44,418 nt of DNA from Paracoccaceae bacterium (GCA_024304855.1 JAMWZG010000006.1:1-44418); one strand, 5' to 3'. Numbered from the stretch's first letter, positions 14,116 to 22,988 are shown. Notes: a model not told the origin generated them from the letters alone. A program made the numbers and translations.

Positions 14116-14613
14116 ATGGGCGGGGCGAAAATCACTGACCTTCGCACCACGGATCTGTTCGGGAACCCCGTCAGACCGAATAAGGGCAAGCGTGGCAGGC
14201 CTGCTCTGGAGATATCCCAAGAAGACCGGGACGCCGTGGAAGCGGCCCTGGTGAAGGGCTATTCGAACCAGCGCATCTGCGAAGCGCTCGGAATCAGTCT
14301 GCCCTCGCTGAAGCGGCATTTTAGACCCGCCCTGCAAATGCGCGACCAGGCGCGCGATCGGCTGAAGCTGGCGCTCTTCGCCGCCATGGCGCGCGCGGCG
14401 ATCGAGGAACGCAAGCCTGCGGCCGCGACCAAGTTGCTGGAGATGCTGCGTCAGGATGAGCTGCTCGAGATTGAGAAGCGCATGTCGGCGGAGCGGTCAA
14501 CCCGGCCGGCGCCCGAAGGCAAGAAGCAGATGACAGCGCGCGAAGCCCTGGACGCAGATGCGCAGCTGGAAGCCGAGCTCGAGCAGGAGGCGCGCGGCGG
14601 TGTTAGACACTGA
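14116..14613 (+). CDS. terS: Terminase small subunit
   Basis: A 165-aa protein. The N-terminal HTH-like region includes ALVKGYSNQRICEALGISLP, used by TerS proteins to recognise the packaging site; a long helical C-terminus (LFAAMARAAIEERKPAAATK) serves oligomerisation. GGAG at 14103-14106 precedes the ATG across a run of eight T. It overlaps the TerL start by 14 bases in another frame. Recognition of the phage cos site and handover to TerL are inferred from family and position. Confidence 0.85.
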   Translation: MGGAKITDLRTTDLFGNPVRPNKGKRGRPALEISQEDRDAVEAALVKGYSNQRICEALGISLPSLKRHFRPALQMRDQARDRLKLALFAAMARAAIEERKPAAATKLLEMLRQDELLEIEKRMSAERSTRPAPEGKKQMTAREALDADAQLEAELEQEARGGVRH

Positions 14614-16294
14614 GGCGCTGCCGCGTTTCGCCTGCCCGGATTGGTGGGAGAAGATCTGCGCCGGCCTGACGCCGATGGCGGATGTGCCGCTCAATCCGGT
14701 TCGTGCCGCGAAGGCGTTGGCCTTCTTCAAGCGGCTGCGCTTGCCGGACGTCCGGGGCAACCCGACGATGGAGGATGCCTGCGGGGAATGGTTCCTCGAT
14801 CTGCTCACGGCGTTTCTCGCCAGCGAAGACCCGGTCACCAAGGAGCGGATCGTCTGGGAACTCTTCTGCCTGGTGCCGAAGAAGAACTCGAAGTCGACCT
14901 ATGTGGCGGCGCTGGCCCTGACCGCGCTCTACATGGAGGACACGCCGAACGGGACGATGCTCCTGATCGGGCCCAGTCAGAACATCTCGGGCCGTTTGTT
15001 CGAGCAGGCGCAGGGCATGATCCGGCTGGATCCGCAGCTGCAACAGATCTTCAAGGTGCAGGATCACCTGAAGACGATCACCCGGATCAAGACGGGCACG
15101 AAACTGGAGGTGAAAACCTTCGACAACAAGATCGTGACCGGGGAAATCCCGCTGCTCACGATCGTGGACGAGCTGCATGAGCTGGGCAAGAAGGCCTCGG
15201 CCGTCCGGGTGATGCAGCAGATCCGGGGCGGCGGCATCACCCAGACGGGCGGGCAGGTGCTCTTCATCACCACTCAGTCGGATGAGGCACCGGCGGGGAT
15301 ATTCAAGACGGAGCTGCAAAAGGCCCGCGACATCCGCGACGGCAAGGCTGGCAAGACCTCAATCATGCTGCCGGTGCTCTACGAGTTCCCGGCCGAGCTT
15401 CAAAAGAACCAGAAGTTCTGGCGCAACAGGGCCAACTGGCGGCTGGTGTTGCCGAACCTCGACCGCTCGATCAACGCGCAGCGCCTCGAGGATGACTACG
15501 AGAACAACGGCCGGATCTCGATCGAGACTGAGAAGGTCTGGGTCAGCCAGCATCTGAACATAGAGATCGGCCTCGGCCTCTCGGGCGAAACATGGATCGG
15601 CGCGCAGTTCTGGGAACAGTGCGCTGAGGAATGCTTGACGCTGACAGATCTGCTGGCGCGGTCCGAGGTGGTCACGATGGGCATCGACGGCGGCGGTCTC
15701 GATGACCTTCTGGGGCTTTGCGTGATCGGCCGCGAAACCGGAACACGGCGCTGGCTGATCTGGTGTCATGCCTGGGCCCAGCCGGAGGTTCTGACGCGCC
15801 GCCCGAAGATCGCTTCGGTGCTCGAGGATTTTGCAGCGGATGGCGATCTGACGATCTGCACCTTTGCCTCGCAGGGGCACATGGAGGTCGCCGCGAAGGT
15901 GGAACAGATCCACGCGAGCGGGCTGCTGCCGGAAGAGAACGGCGTCGGCCTCGACCATGGGCAGGTGGCTCCGATCCTCGATGAGCTGGCCGGTCTCGGT
16001 CTCGAGGGCCCGCTGCTCTGCGGCATCCGTCAGGGCGGGGGGCTGCGGGGGCCGATCTGGAACATGGAGCTGAAGCTCAAGGCGAAGGCCATCGCACATG
16101 GTGGCCAGCCACTGATGAACTGGTGCGTGAGCAACGCCAAAGCCGAACGTGTCGGCAGCATGGTGGTGATCGAGAAGGTCACCGCCGGCGATGCCAAGAT
16201 CGACCCGGTGGTGGCCATGTTCAACGCGGCCGAGCTGATGGGTCGCAACCCGATCGCCTCTCGGGCGGTCGCATTCGAATACAACGGGATCTAA
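14600..16294 (+). CDS. terL: Terminase large subunit (HK97 type)
   Basis: A 564-aa DNA-packaging motor and nuclease. The GTG at 14600 is chosen because CAGGAGG at 14584-14590 is ideally spaced; an earlier in-frame ATG at 14558 lies inside terS. The ATPase domain has a deviant Walker A (VPKKNSKST, residues 92-100, typical of the HK97 group) and Walker B LLTIVDELHELG (about 185-196). The nuclease domain begins with an acidic MGIDGGGLDDL. Length is normal, indicating an intact gene. Confidence 0.95.
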   Translation: MLDTEALPRFACPDWWEKICAGLTPMADVPLNPVRAAKALAFFKRLRLPDVRGNPTMEDACGEWFLDLLTAFLASEDPVTKERIVWELFCLVPKKNSKSTYVAALALTALYMEDTPNGTMLLIGPSQNISGRLFEQAQGMIRLDPQLQQIFKVQDHLKTITRIKTGTKLEVKTFDNKIVTGEIPLLTIVDELHELGKKASAVRVMQQIRGGGITQTGGQVLFITTQSDEAPAGIFKTELQKARDIRDGKAGKTSIMLPVLYEFPAELQKNQKFWRNRANWRLVLPNLDRSINAQRLEDDYENNGRISIETEKVWVSQHLNIEIGLGLSGETWIGAQFWEQCAEECLTLTDLLARSEVVTMGIDGGGLDDLLGLCVIGRETGTRRWLIWCHAWAQPEVLTRRPKIASVLEDFAADGDLTICTFASQGHMEVAAKVEQIHASGLLPEENGVGLDHGQVAPILDELAGLGLEGPLLCGIRQGGGLRGPIWNMELKLKAKAIAHGGQPLMNWCVSNAKAERVGSMVVIEKVTAGDAKIDPVVAMFNAAELMGRNPIASRAVAFEYNGI

Positions 16295-16298
16295 ACAC

Positions 16299-17591
16299 AT
16301 GGGTATCTTCGACATGTTCCGGGCAGCCAAGGCTGCACCGGCAGAGCGCGTTGAGCCTCCCTTGGTGGCTTCAGCGAGCCCGGTGCAAAGCGAAAGCCAG
16401 TGGAAGGGCTTCGTTACCGGCGGCGTCTCCAAGACCGGCGCCCGCGTCAATGAGACCACCGCGCTGTCGATCCCGGCCACTTTGCAGGCGCTGCGCATCC
16501 TCACCGGTGTCTTCGCCATGACGCCGATGCACTACTACGAGAAGACCGATCGCGGTCGGATGTCGGCGGACAAAGAGCCTGAGGGTCAGCTCTTCACCCT
16601 GGCGCCGAACAGTCATCAGACGCCGTTCGCGTTCATGGAGATCCTGCTGGCAGATGTGCTGCTCTCGGGCAACTTCTACGCGTTTCGCAGCCGTGACCGG
16701 CTCGGCCGGACCCGCGCGCTAACCAGGCTCAAGCCCGGCACGGTTCTGATCGCGGAATACTTCGATCGCGTCGAGGGCACGATCCTGTTCTATGACGCAA
16801 CCTTGCCGGATGGCACGCGAGAGCGCTTCGCCGCGCGGGACATCTTCCACGTGCCCGGCTTCAGTCGCGACGGCCTGCAAGGATTGAACCCGATCGCTTA
16901 CGCCCGTGATGCCCTGGGCGGCGCGATCTCGACCTCGGATCACACCTCGAAGTTCTGGAACAAAGGCGGCCGGCCGTCCACCGTGCTCAGCACCGAGCAG
17001 AAAGTTGGTCGAGATGACAAGATGCGCATCCGCAATGACTGGCAGTCGCTTTATGCGGGCCCGGACGGCGACATGGTGGCGGTGCTCGATCAGGATCTGA
17101 AGGCGACGTTCCTCAGCCATGACATGCGCTCGAGCCAGTTCATCGAGACCCGGCAGTTCCAGGTGGTGGATCTGGCGCGGGTCTGGGGTGTGCCGCCGCA
17201 TCTGATCTTCGATCTGTCGAAGGCCACCTTCGGCAACATCGAGCAGCAGAGCCTCGAGTTCGTGATCTATCACCTGGGCCCGCACTATGCCCGGGTGGCG
17301 CAGGCCGCGACCCGCGCCTTTGCGTTGGAAGGCCACTACTTCGAGCATCTGACAGATGCCCTGGTGAAGGGTGATCTGAAAAGCCGAATGGAAGCCTATT
17401 GGCAGCAGCGTCAGGCCGGGATGGTCAACGCCAACGAACTGCGCCGGCGCGAGAACCTGCCCGACATCGAGGGTGCGGCCGGGTCTGACTACTGGATGCC
17501 GGGCAACATGCTGGTCGTTGGCCAGCCGCGTCCCGAGGGGCCGGGCAACACGCCGCCGGATGGCGCATCAGAAACCGGAGAGGGTGAATGA
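16299..17591 (+). CDS. Portal protein (HK97 family)
   Basis: A 430-aa portal that forms the dodecameric DNA gate at the head vertex. Diagnostic segments are ALSIPATLQALRILTGVFA near the N-terminus, ILLADVLLSGNFYAFRSRDR, and the conserved VPPHLIFDLSKATFGNIEQQ followed by IYHLGPHYARVAQA. It lies 4 bp after terL, and its ATGA end overlaps the protease gene. Length is typical. Confidence 0.95.
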   Translation: MGIFDMFRAAKAAPAERVEPPLVASASPVQSESQWKGFVTGGVSKTGARVNETTALSIPATLQALRILTGVFAMTPMHYYEKTDRGRMSADKEPEGQLFTLAPNSHQTPFAFMEILLADVLLSGNFYAFRSRDRLGRTRALTRLKPGTVLIAEYFDRVEGTILFYDATLPDGTRERFAARDIFHVPGFSRDGLQGLNPIAYARDALGGAISTSDHTSKFWNKGGRPSTVLSTEQKVGRDDKMRIRNDWQSLYAGPDGDMVAVLDQDLKATFLSHDMRSSQFIETRQFQVVDLARVWGVPPHLIFDLSKATFGNIEQQSLEFVIYHLGPHYARVAQAATRAFALEGHYFEHLTDALVKGDLKSRMEAYWQQRQAGMVNANELRRRENLPDIEGAAGSDYWMPGNMLVVGQPRPEGPGNTPPDGASETGEGE

Positions 17592-18538
17592 GACAGCAAG
17601 AGATCTCGGCATTGGTCGCGGCGATCCGCGCGCAGCCATGGGCGATCCTGCCCGAATACCTCGAGGCGATCGAAGCCATCGCTGTCCGCGCGCTGGATTC
17701 GGACATACTCAAGCTGCTGGCTGAGGATGGCCACAAGGAGAGCATGGATGCCAGCCGCATGGCCGTGGCCTCTGTTGGTACCCGGCTCGAAGGTTCTCGC
17801 GGGAGCACTATCCGCAATGGCAATGCGGTGATCCCGCTTCTCGGCACGGTGTTCCCGCGCTCCTCGATGGTCAACGCATCCACCGGGGGCACCTCGCTAG
17901 ACAGCTTGATGCACGACATTCGCGTGGCGCAGGCCAGTGCTGATGTGGAGCGTATCGTGATGGTGATCGACAGCCCCGGCGGCGTTGTCTCCAGCCTGGG
18001 CGAGGCGGCGGACACGATCCGGGGCTCGAACAAACCCATCGTCGGATTCGTCGCCGGCATGGGCGCATCCGCTGCCTATTGGTTGGCCAGTCAGGCAAGC
18101 GAGCTGGTGCTCGACCGGTCCGCCTCGGTCGGCTCGATCGGGGTGGTCGCCACGACATCGCGGCAAGAGGCACCCGGAGCTGACGGCCGCCGATCCTATG
18201 AAGTGGTCAGCTCTGGCGCGCCGATGAAGCGCCCTGATCTCTCGACTGAAGAAGGCCGCGCTTCGGTGCAGGCTGAGGTCGATGCGATCGAGGCGGTCTT
18301 CATTGCTGACGTCGCAGCTGGCCGGCGTGTCGATGAAGCGCGCGTTCGCAGCGACTTCGGGCGCGGATCCATGATCAGCGCGGCCCGTGCAGTCACAGCA
18401 GGCATGGCCGATCGGATCGGCACGCTCGAGAGCATGCTCTCAACACCTTCCCGGCGCACCGGGCCCAACGGAGCGGGGCGTCGTGCGCTGGCGACCGCAC
18501 AGATTGAAACGCGGCGTCGGGCCGCACAAGGAGTCTGA
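17588..18538 (+). CDS. Prohead maturation protease (S49/ClpP-like)
   Basis: A 316-aa serine peptidase of the SppA/S49 type. IVMVIDSPGG (residues 123-132) is followed by VAGMGASAAYWLASQA with the probable nucleophile Ser161, then DRSASVGSIGVVA. Such proteases process the scaffold and delta-domain of the capsid protein in many siphophages. It sits between portal and capsid, and AAGGAG at its end serves the capsid gene. The Ala/Arg-rich C-terminus may act as an internal scaffold. Confidence 0.93.
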   Translation: MRQQEISALVAAIRAQPWAILPEYLEAIEAIAVRALDSDILKLLAEDGHKESMDASRMAVASVGTRLEGSRGSTIRNGNAVIPLLGTVFPRSSMVNASTGGTSLDSLMHDIRVAQASADVERIVMVIDSPGGVVSSLGEAADTIRGSNKPIVGFVAGMGASAAYWLASQASELVLDRSASVGSIGVVATTSRQEAPGADGRRSYEVVSSGAPMKRPDLSTEEGRASVQAEVDAIEAVFIADVAAGRRVDEARVRSDFGRGSMISAARAVTAGMADRIGTLESMLSTPSRRTGPNGAGRRALATAQIETRRRAAQGV

Positions 18539-18539
18539 T

Positions 18540-19844
18540 ATGGACTGGATTACCAAACTGAGAGCCCGCCGCGCGGGCATCCTCGAGAAGATGGAAGCGA
18601 TTGTCGCAGCCATTCCCGAAGGTGAAGACATGACCGCAGATCAGGTCACCGAGTTCGAGGCGCTGAAGGCCGAGGATGACAAGGTGGCCGCTGACCTCGC
18701 GGTGGCCGAAGACCTCGAGCGCCGCCGCGCCGCCGCTGCGGTTCCGGCGCAGCCGCTGCCCGGTCTCGCACCCGCACCTGGTGCAACCGCTCCGGCAGCA
18801 CCGAAAGAGAAAGGCCTGACCTTTGCCCGCATGATCCGCACGATCGCGGCGGCCGGCGGCAACAGCTATGTCGCGCGCCAGATGGCGGAAGCCAATGGCG
18901 ACAGCGGCCTCTTCGCCAACCAGAACATGGGGTCCGGTCCGGCCGGTGGTTTCCTGGTGCCCGAGGATGTCTCGACCGAAGTGATCGAGCTGCTGCGTCC
19001 GGCCAGCGTGGTCACTGCCATGGGTCCGCGCTTTGTGCCGATGCCGAACGGCAACCTGACCACCAACCGCCGCGCCACCGGGGCCAACTTCGGCTATCAG
19101 GGCGAGCAGCAGGACGCCGGCGCCACGGGCTACACCTTCGGGCAGGTGAAGCTCTCGGCCAAGAAGCTCACCGGTATCATTCCCGTGTCCAACGATCTGC
19201 TGCGCGCCTCCGGCACCAGCGTCGATCGTATGATCCGTGATGATGCCGTGGCAGACGCCGCCCAGGTGCAGGACCGGTTCTTCCTGCGCGGTCAGGGCAG
19301 TGACTATACCCCCAAGGGCTTCCGTTACCAGCATCTGGGCACGCCGTTCCAGGCAACCCATGTGTTGACCATGACGGCCTCGCCTGACTTGCAGAAGATC
19401 GACAACGATCTCGGCCGTCTGGAGCTGGCGCTTGGAAACGCCAACCTGCCCTACAATGGCGCGCATTGGGTGATGTCGCCGCGCACCAAGATGTTCCTGA
19501 CGAACCTGCGCGACGGCAACGGTAACAAGGTCTATCCGGAGCTGGCGAACAACCAGTTGCGCGGCAAGCCCGTGCATGAGACCACCGAGATCCCGGACAA
19601 CCTGGGCGGTGGCACAGAGTCCGAGATCATGCTGGTGCATCCGATGCATGTCATGGTCGGCGAGCACATGGGCATCGAGATCGCGCTTTCGACTGAGGCT
19701 GCCTACAAGGATGCCAATGGCACCATGCAGGCCGCGTTCAGCCGTGATGAGACCCTGATGCGCATGATCATGCAGCATGACATCGGGCTGCGTCACCTGG
19801 CAGCGGTCTCGATCCTGATCGGTGTCACCTGGGGCGCCTCCTGA
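18540..19844 (+). CDS. Major capsid protein (HK97 fold)
   Basis: A 434-aa protein. Residues about 1-110 are a charged helical, Ala/Pro-rich delta-like domain, probably removed by the upstream protease. The rest is the HK97 fold: SGPAGGFLVPEDVSTEVIEL, VSNDLLRAS, AHWVMSPRTKMFLTNLRDGN and the closing DETLMRMIMQHDIGLRH. ATG 18540 follows AAGGAG by 6 bases. A hairpin terminator or processing site follows, consistent with high expression. Confidence 0.95.
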   Translation: MDWITKLRARRAGILEKMEAIVAAIPEGEDMTADQVTEFEALKAEDDKVAADLAVAEDLERRRAAAAVPAQPLPGLAPAPGATAPAAPKEKGLTFARMIRTIAAAGGNSYVARQMAEANGDSGLFANQNMGSGPAGGFLVPEDVSTEVIELLRPASVVTAMGPRFVPMPNGNLTTNRRATGANFGYQGEQQDAGATGYTFGQVKLSAKKLTGIIPVSNDLLRASGTSVDRMIRDDAVADAAQVQDRFFLRGQGSDYTPKGFRYQHLGTPFQATHVLTMTASPDLQKIDNDLGRLELALGNANLPYNGAHWVMSPRTKMFLTNLRDGNGNKVYPELANNQLRGKPVHETTEIPDNLGGGTESEIMLVHPMHVMVGEHMGIEIALSTEAAYKDANGTMQAAFSRDETLMRMIMQHDIGLRHLAAVSILIGVTWGAS

Positions 19845-19868
19845 CCGCGTCAACTCTGACCTGACCTG

Positions 19869-19900
19869 ACGGGCTGCGGTAACGCGGCCCGTTCTTCATT
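19869..19900 (+). terminator. Stem-loop terminator or processing site after the capsid gene
   Basis: ACGGGCTGCG (19869-19878) pairs with CGCGGCCCGT (19883-19892) around GTAA with one G-T pair, followed by TCTTCATT. The T tract is imperfect, so it may be a partial terminator that lowers downstream expression. Confidence 0.5.
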
Positions 19901-19929
19901 CAGCGGGCCATTGCCCAAGGAGAAACGAC

Positions 19930-20382
19930 ATGACCACGCAAATCCGTAGCATCGGCGATCTGATCGCCGTGCGCCGCGCTGCTGCCAACACAGCCGCAAC
20001 GGCCGGTGGCAGCGGCGACAACACTGCCGTAACTGGGGTGATCATCGATCGCGCCGAGATCGGCAGCCCGCAATCCGCCGTGCTGGCCATTCCTTACACA
20101 GCCACGCTGGCGGCCGGTGAGACGCTCTCGATCGGCTACTCGGTGCAGGAAGGCAATGCCGCCAACCTCTCGGATGCTGCGGTTCTTGCCGCTGCCGATC
20201 CGGTGGTCGTTGCGACTGGCGCAGGGACCGTCACCGGCACCTTCGAGGTCAACGTGCCTCTGGCGGGCGCAGGCCGCTATGTGCGTGCCAACTTCACACC
20301 GGATCTGAGCCGGGGCGCAACCGACACCGCCGCCCTCTCGGCTGTCCTGGTCTTCGGCGGTTCGGACCGCTTGCCGGCATGA
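19930..20382 (+). CDS. Probable head decoration or capsid-associated protein
   Basis: A 150-aa beta-rich, Ala/Gly/Thr-rich protein (AVLAIPYTATLAAGETLSIG, then GTFEVNVPLAGAGRYVRANF) with a typical structural-protein composition. AAGGAG at 19917-19922 precedes the ATG. Lying just after the capsid gene, it is probably a head-stabilising or decoration protein. The repeated beta pattern is like an Ig-type fold; a firm family is not evident. Confidence 0.65.
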   Translation: MTTQIRSIGDLIAVRRAAANTAATAGGSGDNTAVTGVIIDRAEIGSPQSAVLAIPYTATLAAGETLSIGYSVQEGNAANLSDAAVLAAADPVVVATGAGTVTGTFEVNVPLAGAGRYVRANFTPDLSRGATDTAALSAVLVFGGSDRLPA

Positions 20383-20795
20383 AGATCGTCCGCTTCGTGA
20401 AAATCCACCGGATGTATCAGCGCGGTGAAACGGCAGGTTTCGATGAAGCCGAAGCCGATCGCCTGATCAAGGCCGGGGTGGCCGTCGATCCCATCGCGGA
20501 GGAAGCGGCAGAAAAGGCGGCAGCTGAAGCCGAAGCTGAGTTGGCAAAAGAGCAGGCCAAGGCAGACGCCAAAGCGGCGGCTGAGCAGGCCAAAGCCGAC
20601 AAAAAGGCTGCCGATGAAAAGGCCAAGGCCGACGCGGATGCCGCAGCCAAAGCCAAGGCTGATGAGGAAGCTGCTGCCAAAGCCAAAGCCGAGAAGGAAA
20701 CGGCCGAAAAAGCCGCTGCCGAAAAGGCCAAGGCCGATGAAAAGGCTGCTGCCGATGCTGCGGCAGCAGCTCAAAGCTCCGACAAGAAGGCTTGA
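20379..20795 (+). CDS. Head-region protein with Lys/Ala-rich low-complexity tail
   Basis: A 138-aa protein in two parts. Residues 1-40 (MKIVRFVKIHRMYQRGETAG, then DEAEADRLIKAGVA) are a small beta-hairpin/helix domain also seen in the 56-aa product at 22815-22985. Residues about 45-135 are a long alternating A/K/E/D tract with AKAD/AAAEKA repeats, probably one extended charged helix. It may be a head-tail connector accessory or DNA-condensing internal protein; I cannot decide. ATGA coupling to the previous gene. Confidence 0.65.
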   Translation: MKIVRFVKIHRMYQRGETAGFDEAEADRLIKAGVAVDPIAEEAAEKAAAEAEAELAKEQAKADAKAAAEQAKADKKAADEKAKADADAAAKAKADEEAAAKAKAEKETAEKAAAEKAKADEKAAADAAAAAQSSDKKA

Positions 20796-20800
20796 TCGCC

Positions 20801-21361
20801 ATGAGATTGACGCGGATTGCTGAACCTGCCGGCACGGCAGTCTCGCTCCCCGAGGCCAAACGGCATTGCCGCGTCGATCACGACGATGAGGATCTCCACA
20901 TCGAGACCCTGATCCATGCGGTCACAGACTTCCTTGATGGCCCGTCCGGTATCCTTGGGCGGGCCATTCTCGCGCAGACATGGCTGCTTGAGCTCGAAAG
21001 CTGGCCCACGGCAGTTGCGCTGCCGATTGAGCCAGTCGCTTCTGTCGCGGTCTCCTGGCTTGATGAGGACGGTGAAGAAACCACCGTGCCCGGCACGGCC
21101 TATGACTTAGTCACTGCCCCGAGTGCAAAGCCGTTGCTTCAGATGAAGCCGGACACACAGGCGCCGCTGGTCGGATCACAGACTTATCCCGTGCGGATCA
21201 CGATCACGGCCGGGTGGGCAACTGCTAATGCTGTTCCGGCCAGCCTGAAGGTGGCGATGCTGATGCTGATCGAGCATTGGTATGAGCGGGGGGCCACAGA
21301 CGCTGGGGCCTTGCCCGCGCCTGTGAATGCGCTGCTGGGTCGTTGGCGGCTGGTGCTCTGA
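20801..21361 (+). CDS. Head-tail connector protein (gp6-like)
   Basis: A 186-aa protein of the HK97 gp6/phage connector group: VSLPEAKRHCRVDHDDEDLH and IETLIHAVTDFLDG near the N-terminus, a central QTWLLELESWP and the closing LKVAMLMLIEHWYERG. It attaches below the portal ring. The ATG at 20801 is chosen; AAGG lies about 10 bases upstream. Its TGA shares a base with the next ATG. Confidence 0.9.
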   Translation: MRLTRIAEPAGTAVSLPEAKRHCRVDHDDEDLHIETLIHAVTDFLDGPSGILGRAILAQTWLLELESWPTAVALPIEPVASVAVSWLDEDGEETTVPGTAYDLVTAPSAKPLLQMKPDTQAPLVGSQTYPVRITITAGWATANAVPASLKVAMLMLIEHWYERGATDAGALPAPVNALLGRWRLVL

Positions 21362-21732
21362 TGAAGGCGGGTCGCCTCACCGAACGCGTGGCCTTTGATG
21401 CGCCGGCCGATGCTCCAGACGGCTTTGGTGGTATCGAGATCGGCTGGGACAAGCACTACGAGTGCGCTGCGCAGTTCATCTACTCACGCGGATCGGAATC
21501 GGTGGACGCAGCCCGGCTTCAAGGCCGCTCGATCTATAAGATCAAGATCCGCTCCTGTCGAGCAGCGCGGGCGATCACAACCGACTTCCGGATGCGAGAT
21601 GTCAGACGGGGCCCGCAAGGGGGCGTCGGAACAGACCTGTTGCCCGGTGAACGCTACCAGGTCCGTGAGGTTGACGCGATCACCGATCGGGATTGGGTCT
21701 ATATCGTTGCTGAAAAGGGTGTCGCGGTATGA
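21361..21732 (+). CDS. Head closure / head-tail adaptor protein
   Basis: A 123-aa protein beginning MKAGRLTERVAFDAP, with the standard pattern of phage head-tail joining proteins (SPP1 gp16-like): a beta-barrel, then DFRMRDVRRGPQGG and RYQVREVDAITDRDWVYIVA. It seals the head after packaging and binds the connector. Starts in a TGATG overlap and ends in an ATGA overlap. Confidence 0.88.
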   Translation: MKAGRLTERVAFDAPADAPDGFGGIEIGWDKHYECAAQFIYSRGSESVDAARLQGRSIYKIKIRSCRAARAITTDFRMRDVRRGPQGGVGTDLLPGERYQVREVDAITDRDWVYIVAEKGVAV

Positions 21733-22139
21733 GCGTTTCGGCTGAGTTGCAGAAGGCCATCTATGACGCCTTGGTCGCGGATGCTGCCGTGGGTGCGCTG
21801 GTTGGCGACAGGATCTATGACGGCGCGCCGTCGGAGCATCAGTTTCCCTGCGTCACGTTTGGCCCGGTTGACAGCTTCAACGAAGACCTGGTCTGCGTCG
21901 ATGCCCGCACCGAAACCGTCCAGCTCGATGTCTGGTCCCGCGACCAGGGCCGGATGCGGCCATGCAAAGAGATCTGTGATGCAGTCAAGGATGCCCTTCA
22001 TCTGGCCGACATCACGTTAGAGCAGCACGCTCTGATCCGGATCAGGATCGAAGGGATCCGGGTGTTTCGCGATGCGGACGGCATCACGGCACATGGTGTG
22101 GTGACGGTCTTCGCAGATCTGGAAGAGATTGATGGTTGA
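21729..22139 (+). CDS. Tail completion protein (DUF3168, gp17-like)
   Basis: A 136-aa protein: LQKAIYDALVADAAVGALVG, DRIYDGAPSEHQFPCVTFGP, then VQLDVWSRDQGRMRPCKEIC. This is the DUF3168 signature of tail terminator/completion proteins that cap the tail tube at the head side. It overlaps the following gene by 8 bases. Confidence 0.9.
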   Translation: MSVSAELQKAIYDALVADAAVGALVGDRIYDGAPSEHQFPCVTFGPVDSFNEDLVCVDARTETVQLDVWSRDQGRMRPCKEICDAVKDALHLADITLEQHALIRIRIEGIRVFRDADGITAHGVVTVFADLEEIDG

Positions 22140-22539
22140 GGGACTGGCCAAGTTCGAAGCCCGCTGGAAGCGCATTCCCCAGAACGCGCTGATCAATGTC
22201 CGCGCAGCGATGGAAGAGGCGGCCACGGACATCGTCGAGGAGATGTGGTCTCGCGCGCCGCAGGGTGCCACGGGTCGGGTGGGAGCCTCGATCGGCTGGA
22301 CTTGGGGCGATGCGCCGGCAGGGAGTTTCACCATCGGCAAGGTAGGCGGGAAGGAATACTCCAGCCTCAAGATCACGATCTATGCCGGGGGTGGTGACGC
22401 CTTCTATGCAAAGTTTCACGAGTTCGGGACAGTGAAGATGCCCGCGAACCCGTTCTTCTTCCCCGTTTGGCGCGCGCGCCGGAATCGGGTGAAGGGCCGG
22501 ATTTCGCGGGCGATCAGCAAGGCCATCAAGGAGAGTTAG
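22132..22539 (+). CDS. HK97 gp10-like neck/tail protein
   Basis: A 135-aa protein: EGLAKFEARWKRIPQNALIN, then RAPQGATGRVGASIGWTWGD and the conserved FYAKFHEFGTVKMPANPFFF. The H-E-F-G-T-x-x-M-P-A-N-P-F-F motif is diagnostic of the gp10 family. The ATG at 22132 is used. Its 3' end overlaps by four bases the minus-strand secreted-protein gene. Confidence 0.92.
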   Translation: MVEGLAKFEARWKRIPQNALINVRAAMEEAATDIVEEMWSRAPQGATGRVGASIGWTWGDAPAGSFTIGKVGGKEYSSLKITIYAGGGDAFYAKFHEFGTVKMPANPFFFPVWRARRNRVKGRISRAISKAIKES

Positions 22540-22802
22540 CGAAGAGCCTCGCAAAGGTCGGAAAGTGCATTGATATACTCTTGCGCCTTGATGCTTGCGC
22601 CGAATGCCTTCTTGGTCGCTTCCTCGGCTGCCGCACGGCCTTTCTCCGTCTGGATCGATGACTGACGGATTGTCTGCGATGTTGCCCATCCGCGATCTTT
22701 CGCTTCGTAAGCCTCTGAAACCAGCTTGATACAGGCGGCGTGATCCATCGCGAATACAGGGGATGCGGTCAATGAGAAGGCAAGAATGGCTGCTCTGAAC
22801 AT
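22536..22802 (-). CDS. Secreted small protein, antisense moron in the tail operon
   Basis: An 88-aa protein with a clear signal peptide, MFRAAILAFSLTASPVFA, cleaved probably after residue 18. The mature helical domain of about 70 residues carries two Cys (CIKLVSEAYEA, then LSDLCEAL) that could form a periplasmic disulfide. GGAG precedes the ATG. It is the only minus-strand gene among the structural genes, so it must use its own promoter and is a lysogeny-expressed candidate (host envelope or superinfection effect). No family recognised. Confidence 0.7.
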   Translation of the reverse strand: MFRAAILAFSLTASPVFAMDHAACIKLVSEAYEAKDRGWATSQTIRQSSIQTEKGRAAAEEATKKAFGASIKAQEYINALSDLCEALR

Positions 22803-22814
22803 AAGGGTGTCTCC

Positions 22815-22985
22815 ATGAAAATCAGAATTCTACAGGATGCGGATCATCGCATCAGCTCGGCCTTGTCGCAATCATTCAAGGCTGGATCCGAAGTTTCCGT
22901 TCCACGAGCAACCGCTGAGGCGCTCGTGGCCCGGGGCGTTGCCGAGGTGATCGGCGGCACGAAACCGTCAACCGCAAAGGAGTAA
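22815..22985 (+). CDS. Small tail-region protein
   Basis: A 56-aa protein, MKIRILQDADHRISSALSQS then FKAGSEVSVPRATAEALVAR and GVAEVIGG. The hairpin/helix pattern ending in G-V-A resembles the first 40 residues of the 20379-20795 product and a widespread small phage domain. AAAGGAG inside its 3' end drives the tail-tube gene 3 bp downstream. Confidence 0.65.
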   Translation: MKIRILQDADHRISSALSQSFKAGSEVSVPRATAEALVARGVAEVIGGTKPSTAKE

Positions 22986-22988
22986 CAC

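Noticed and set aside
18393..19853. 486-codon minus-strand open frame
   Set aside because: Antisense to the capsid gene, whose product is unmistakable; shadow frame.
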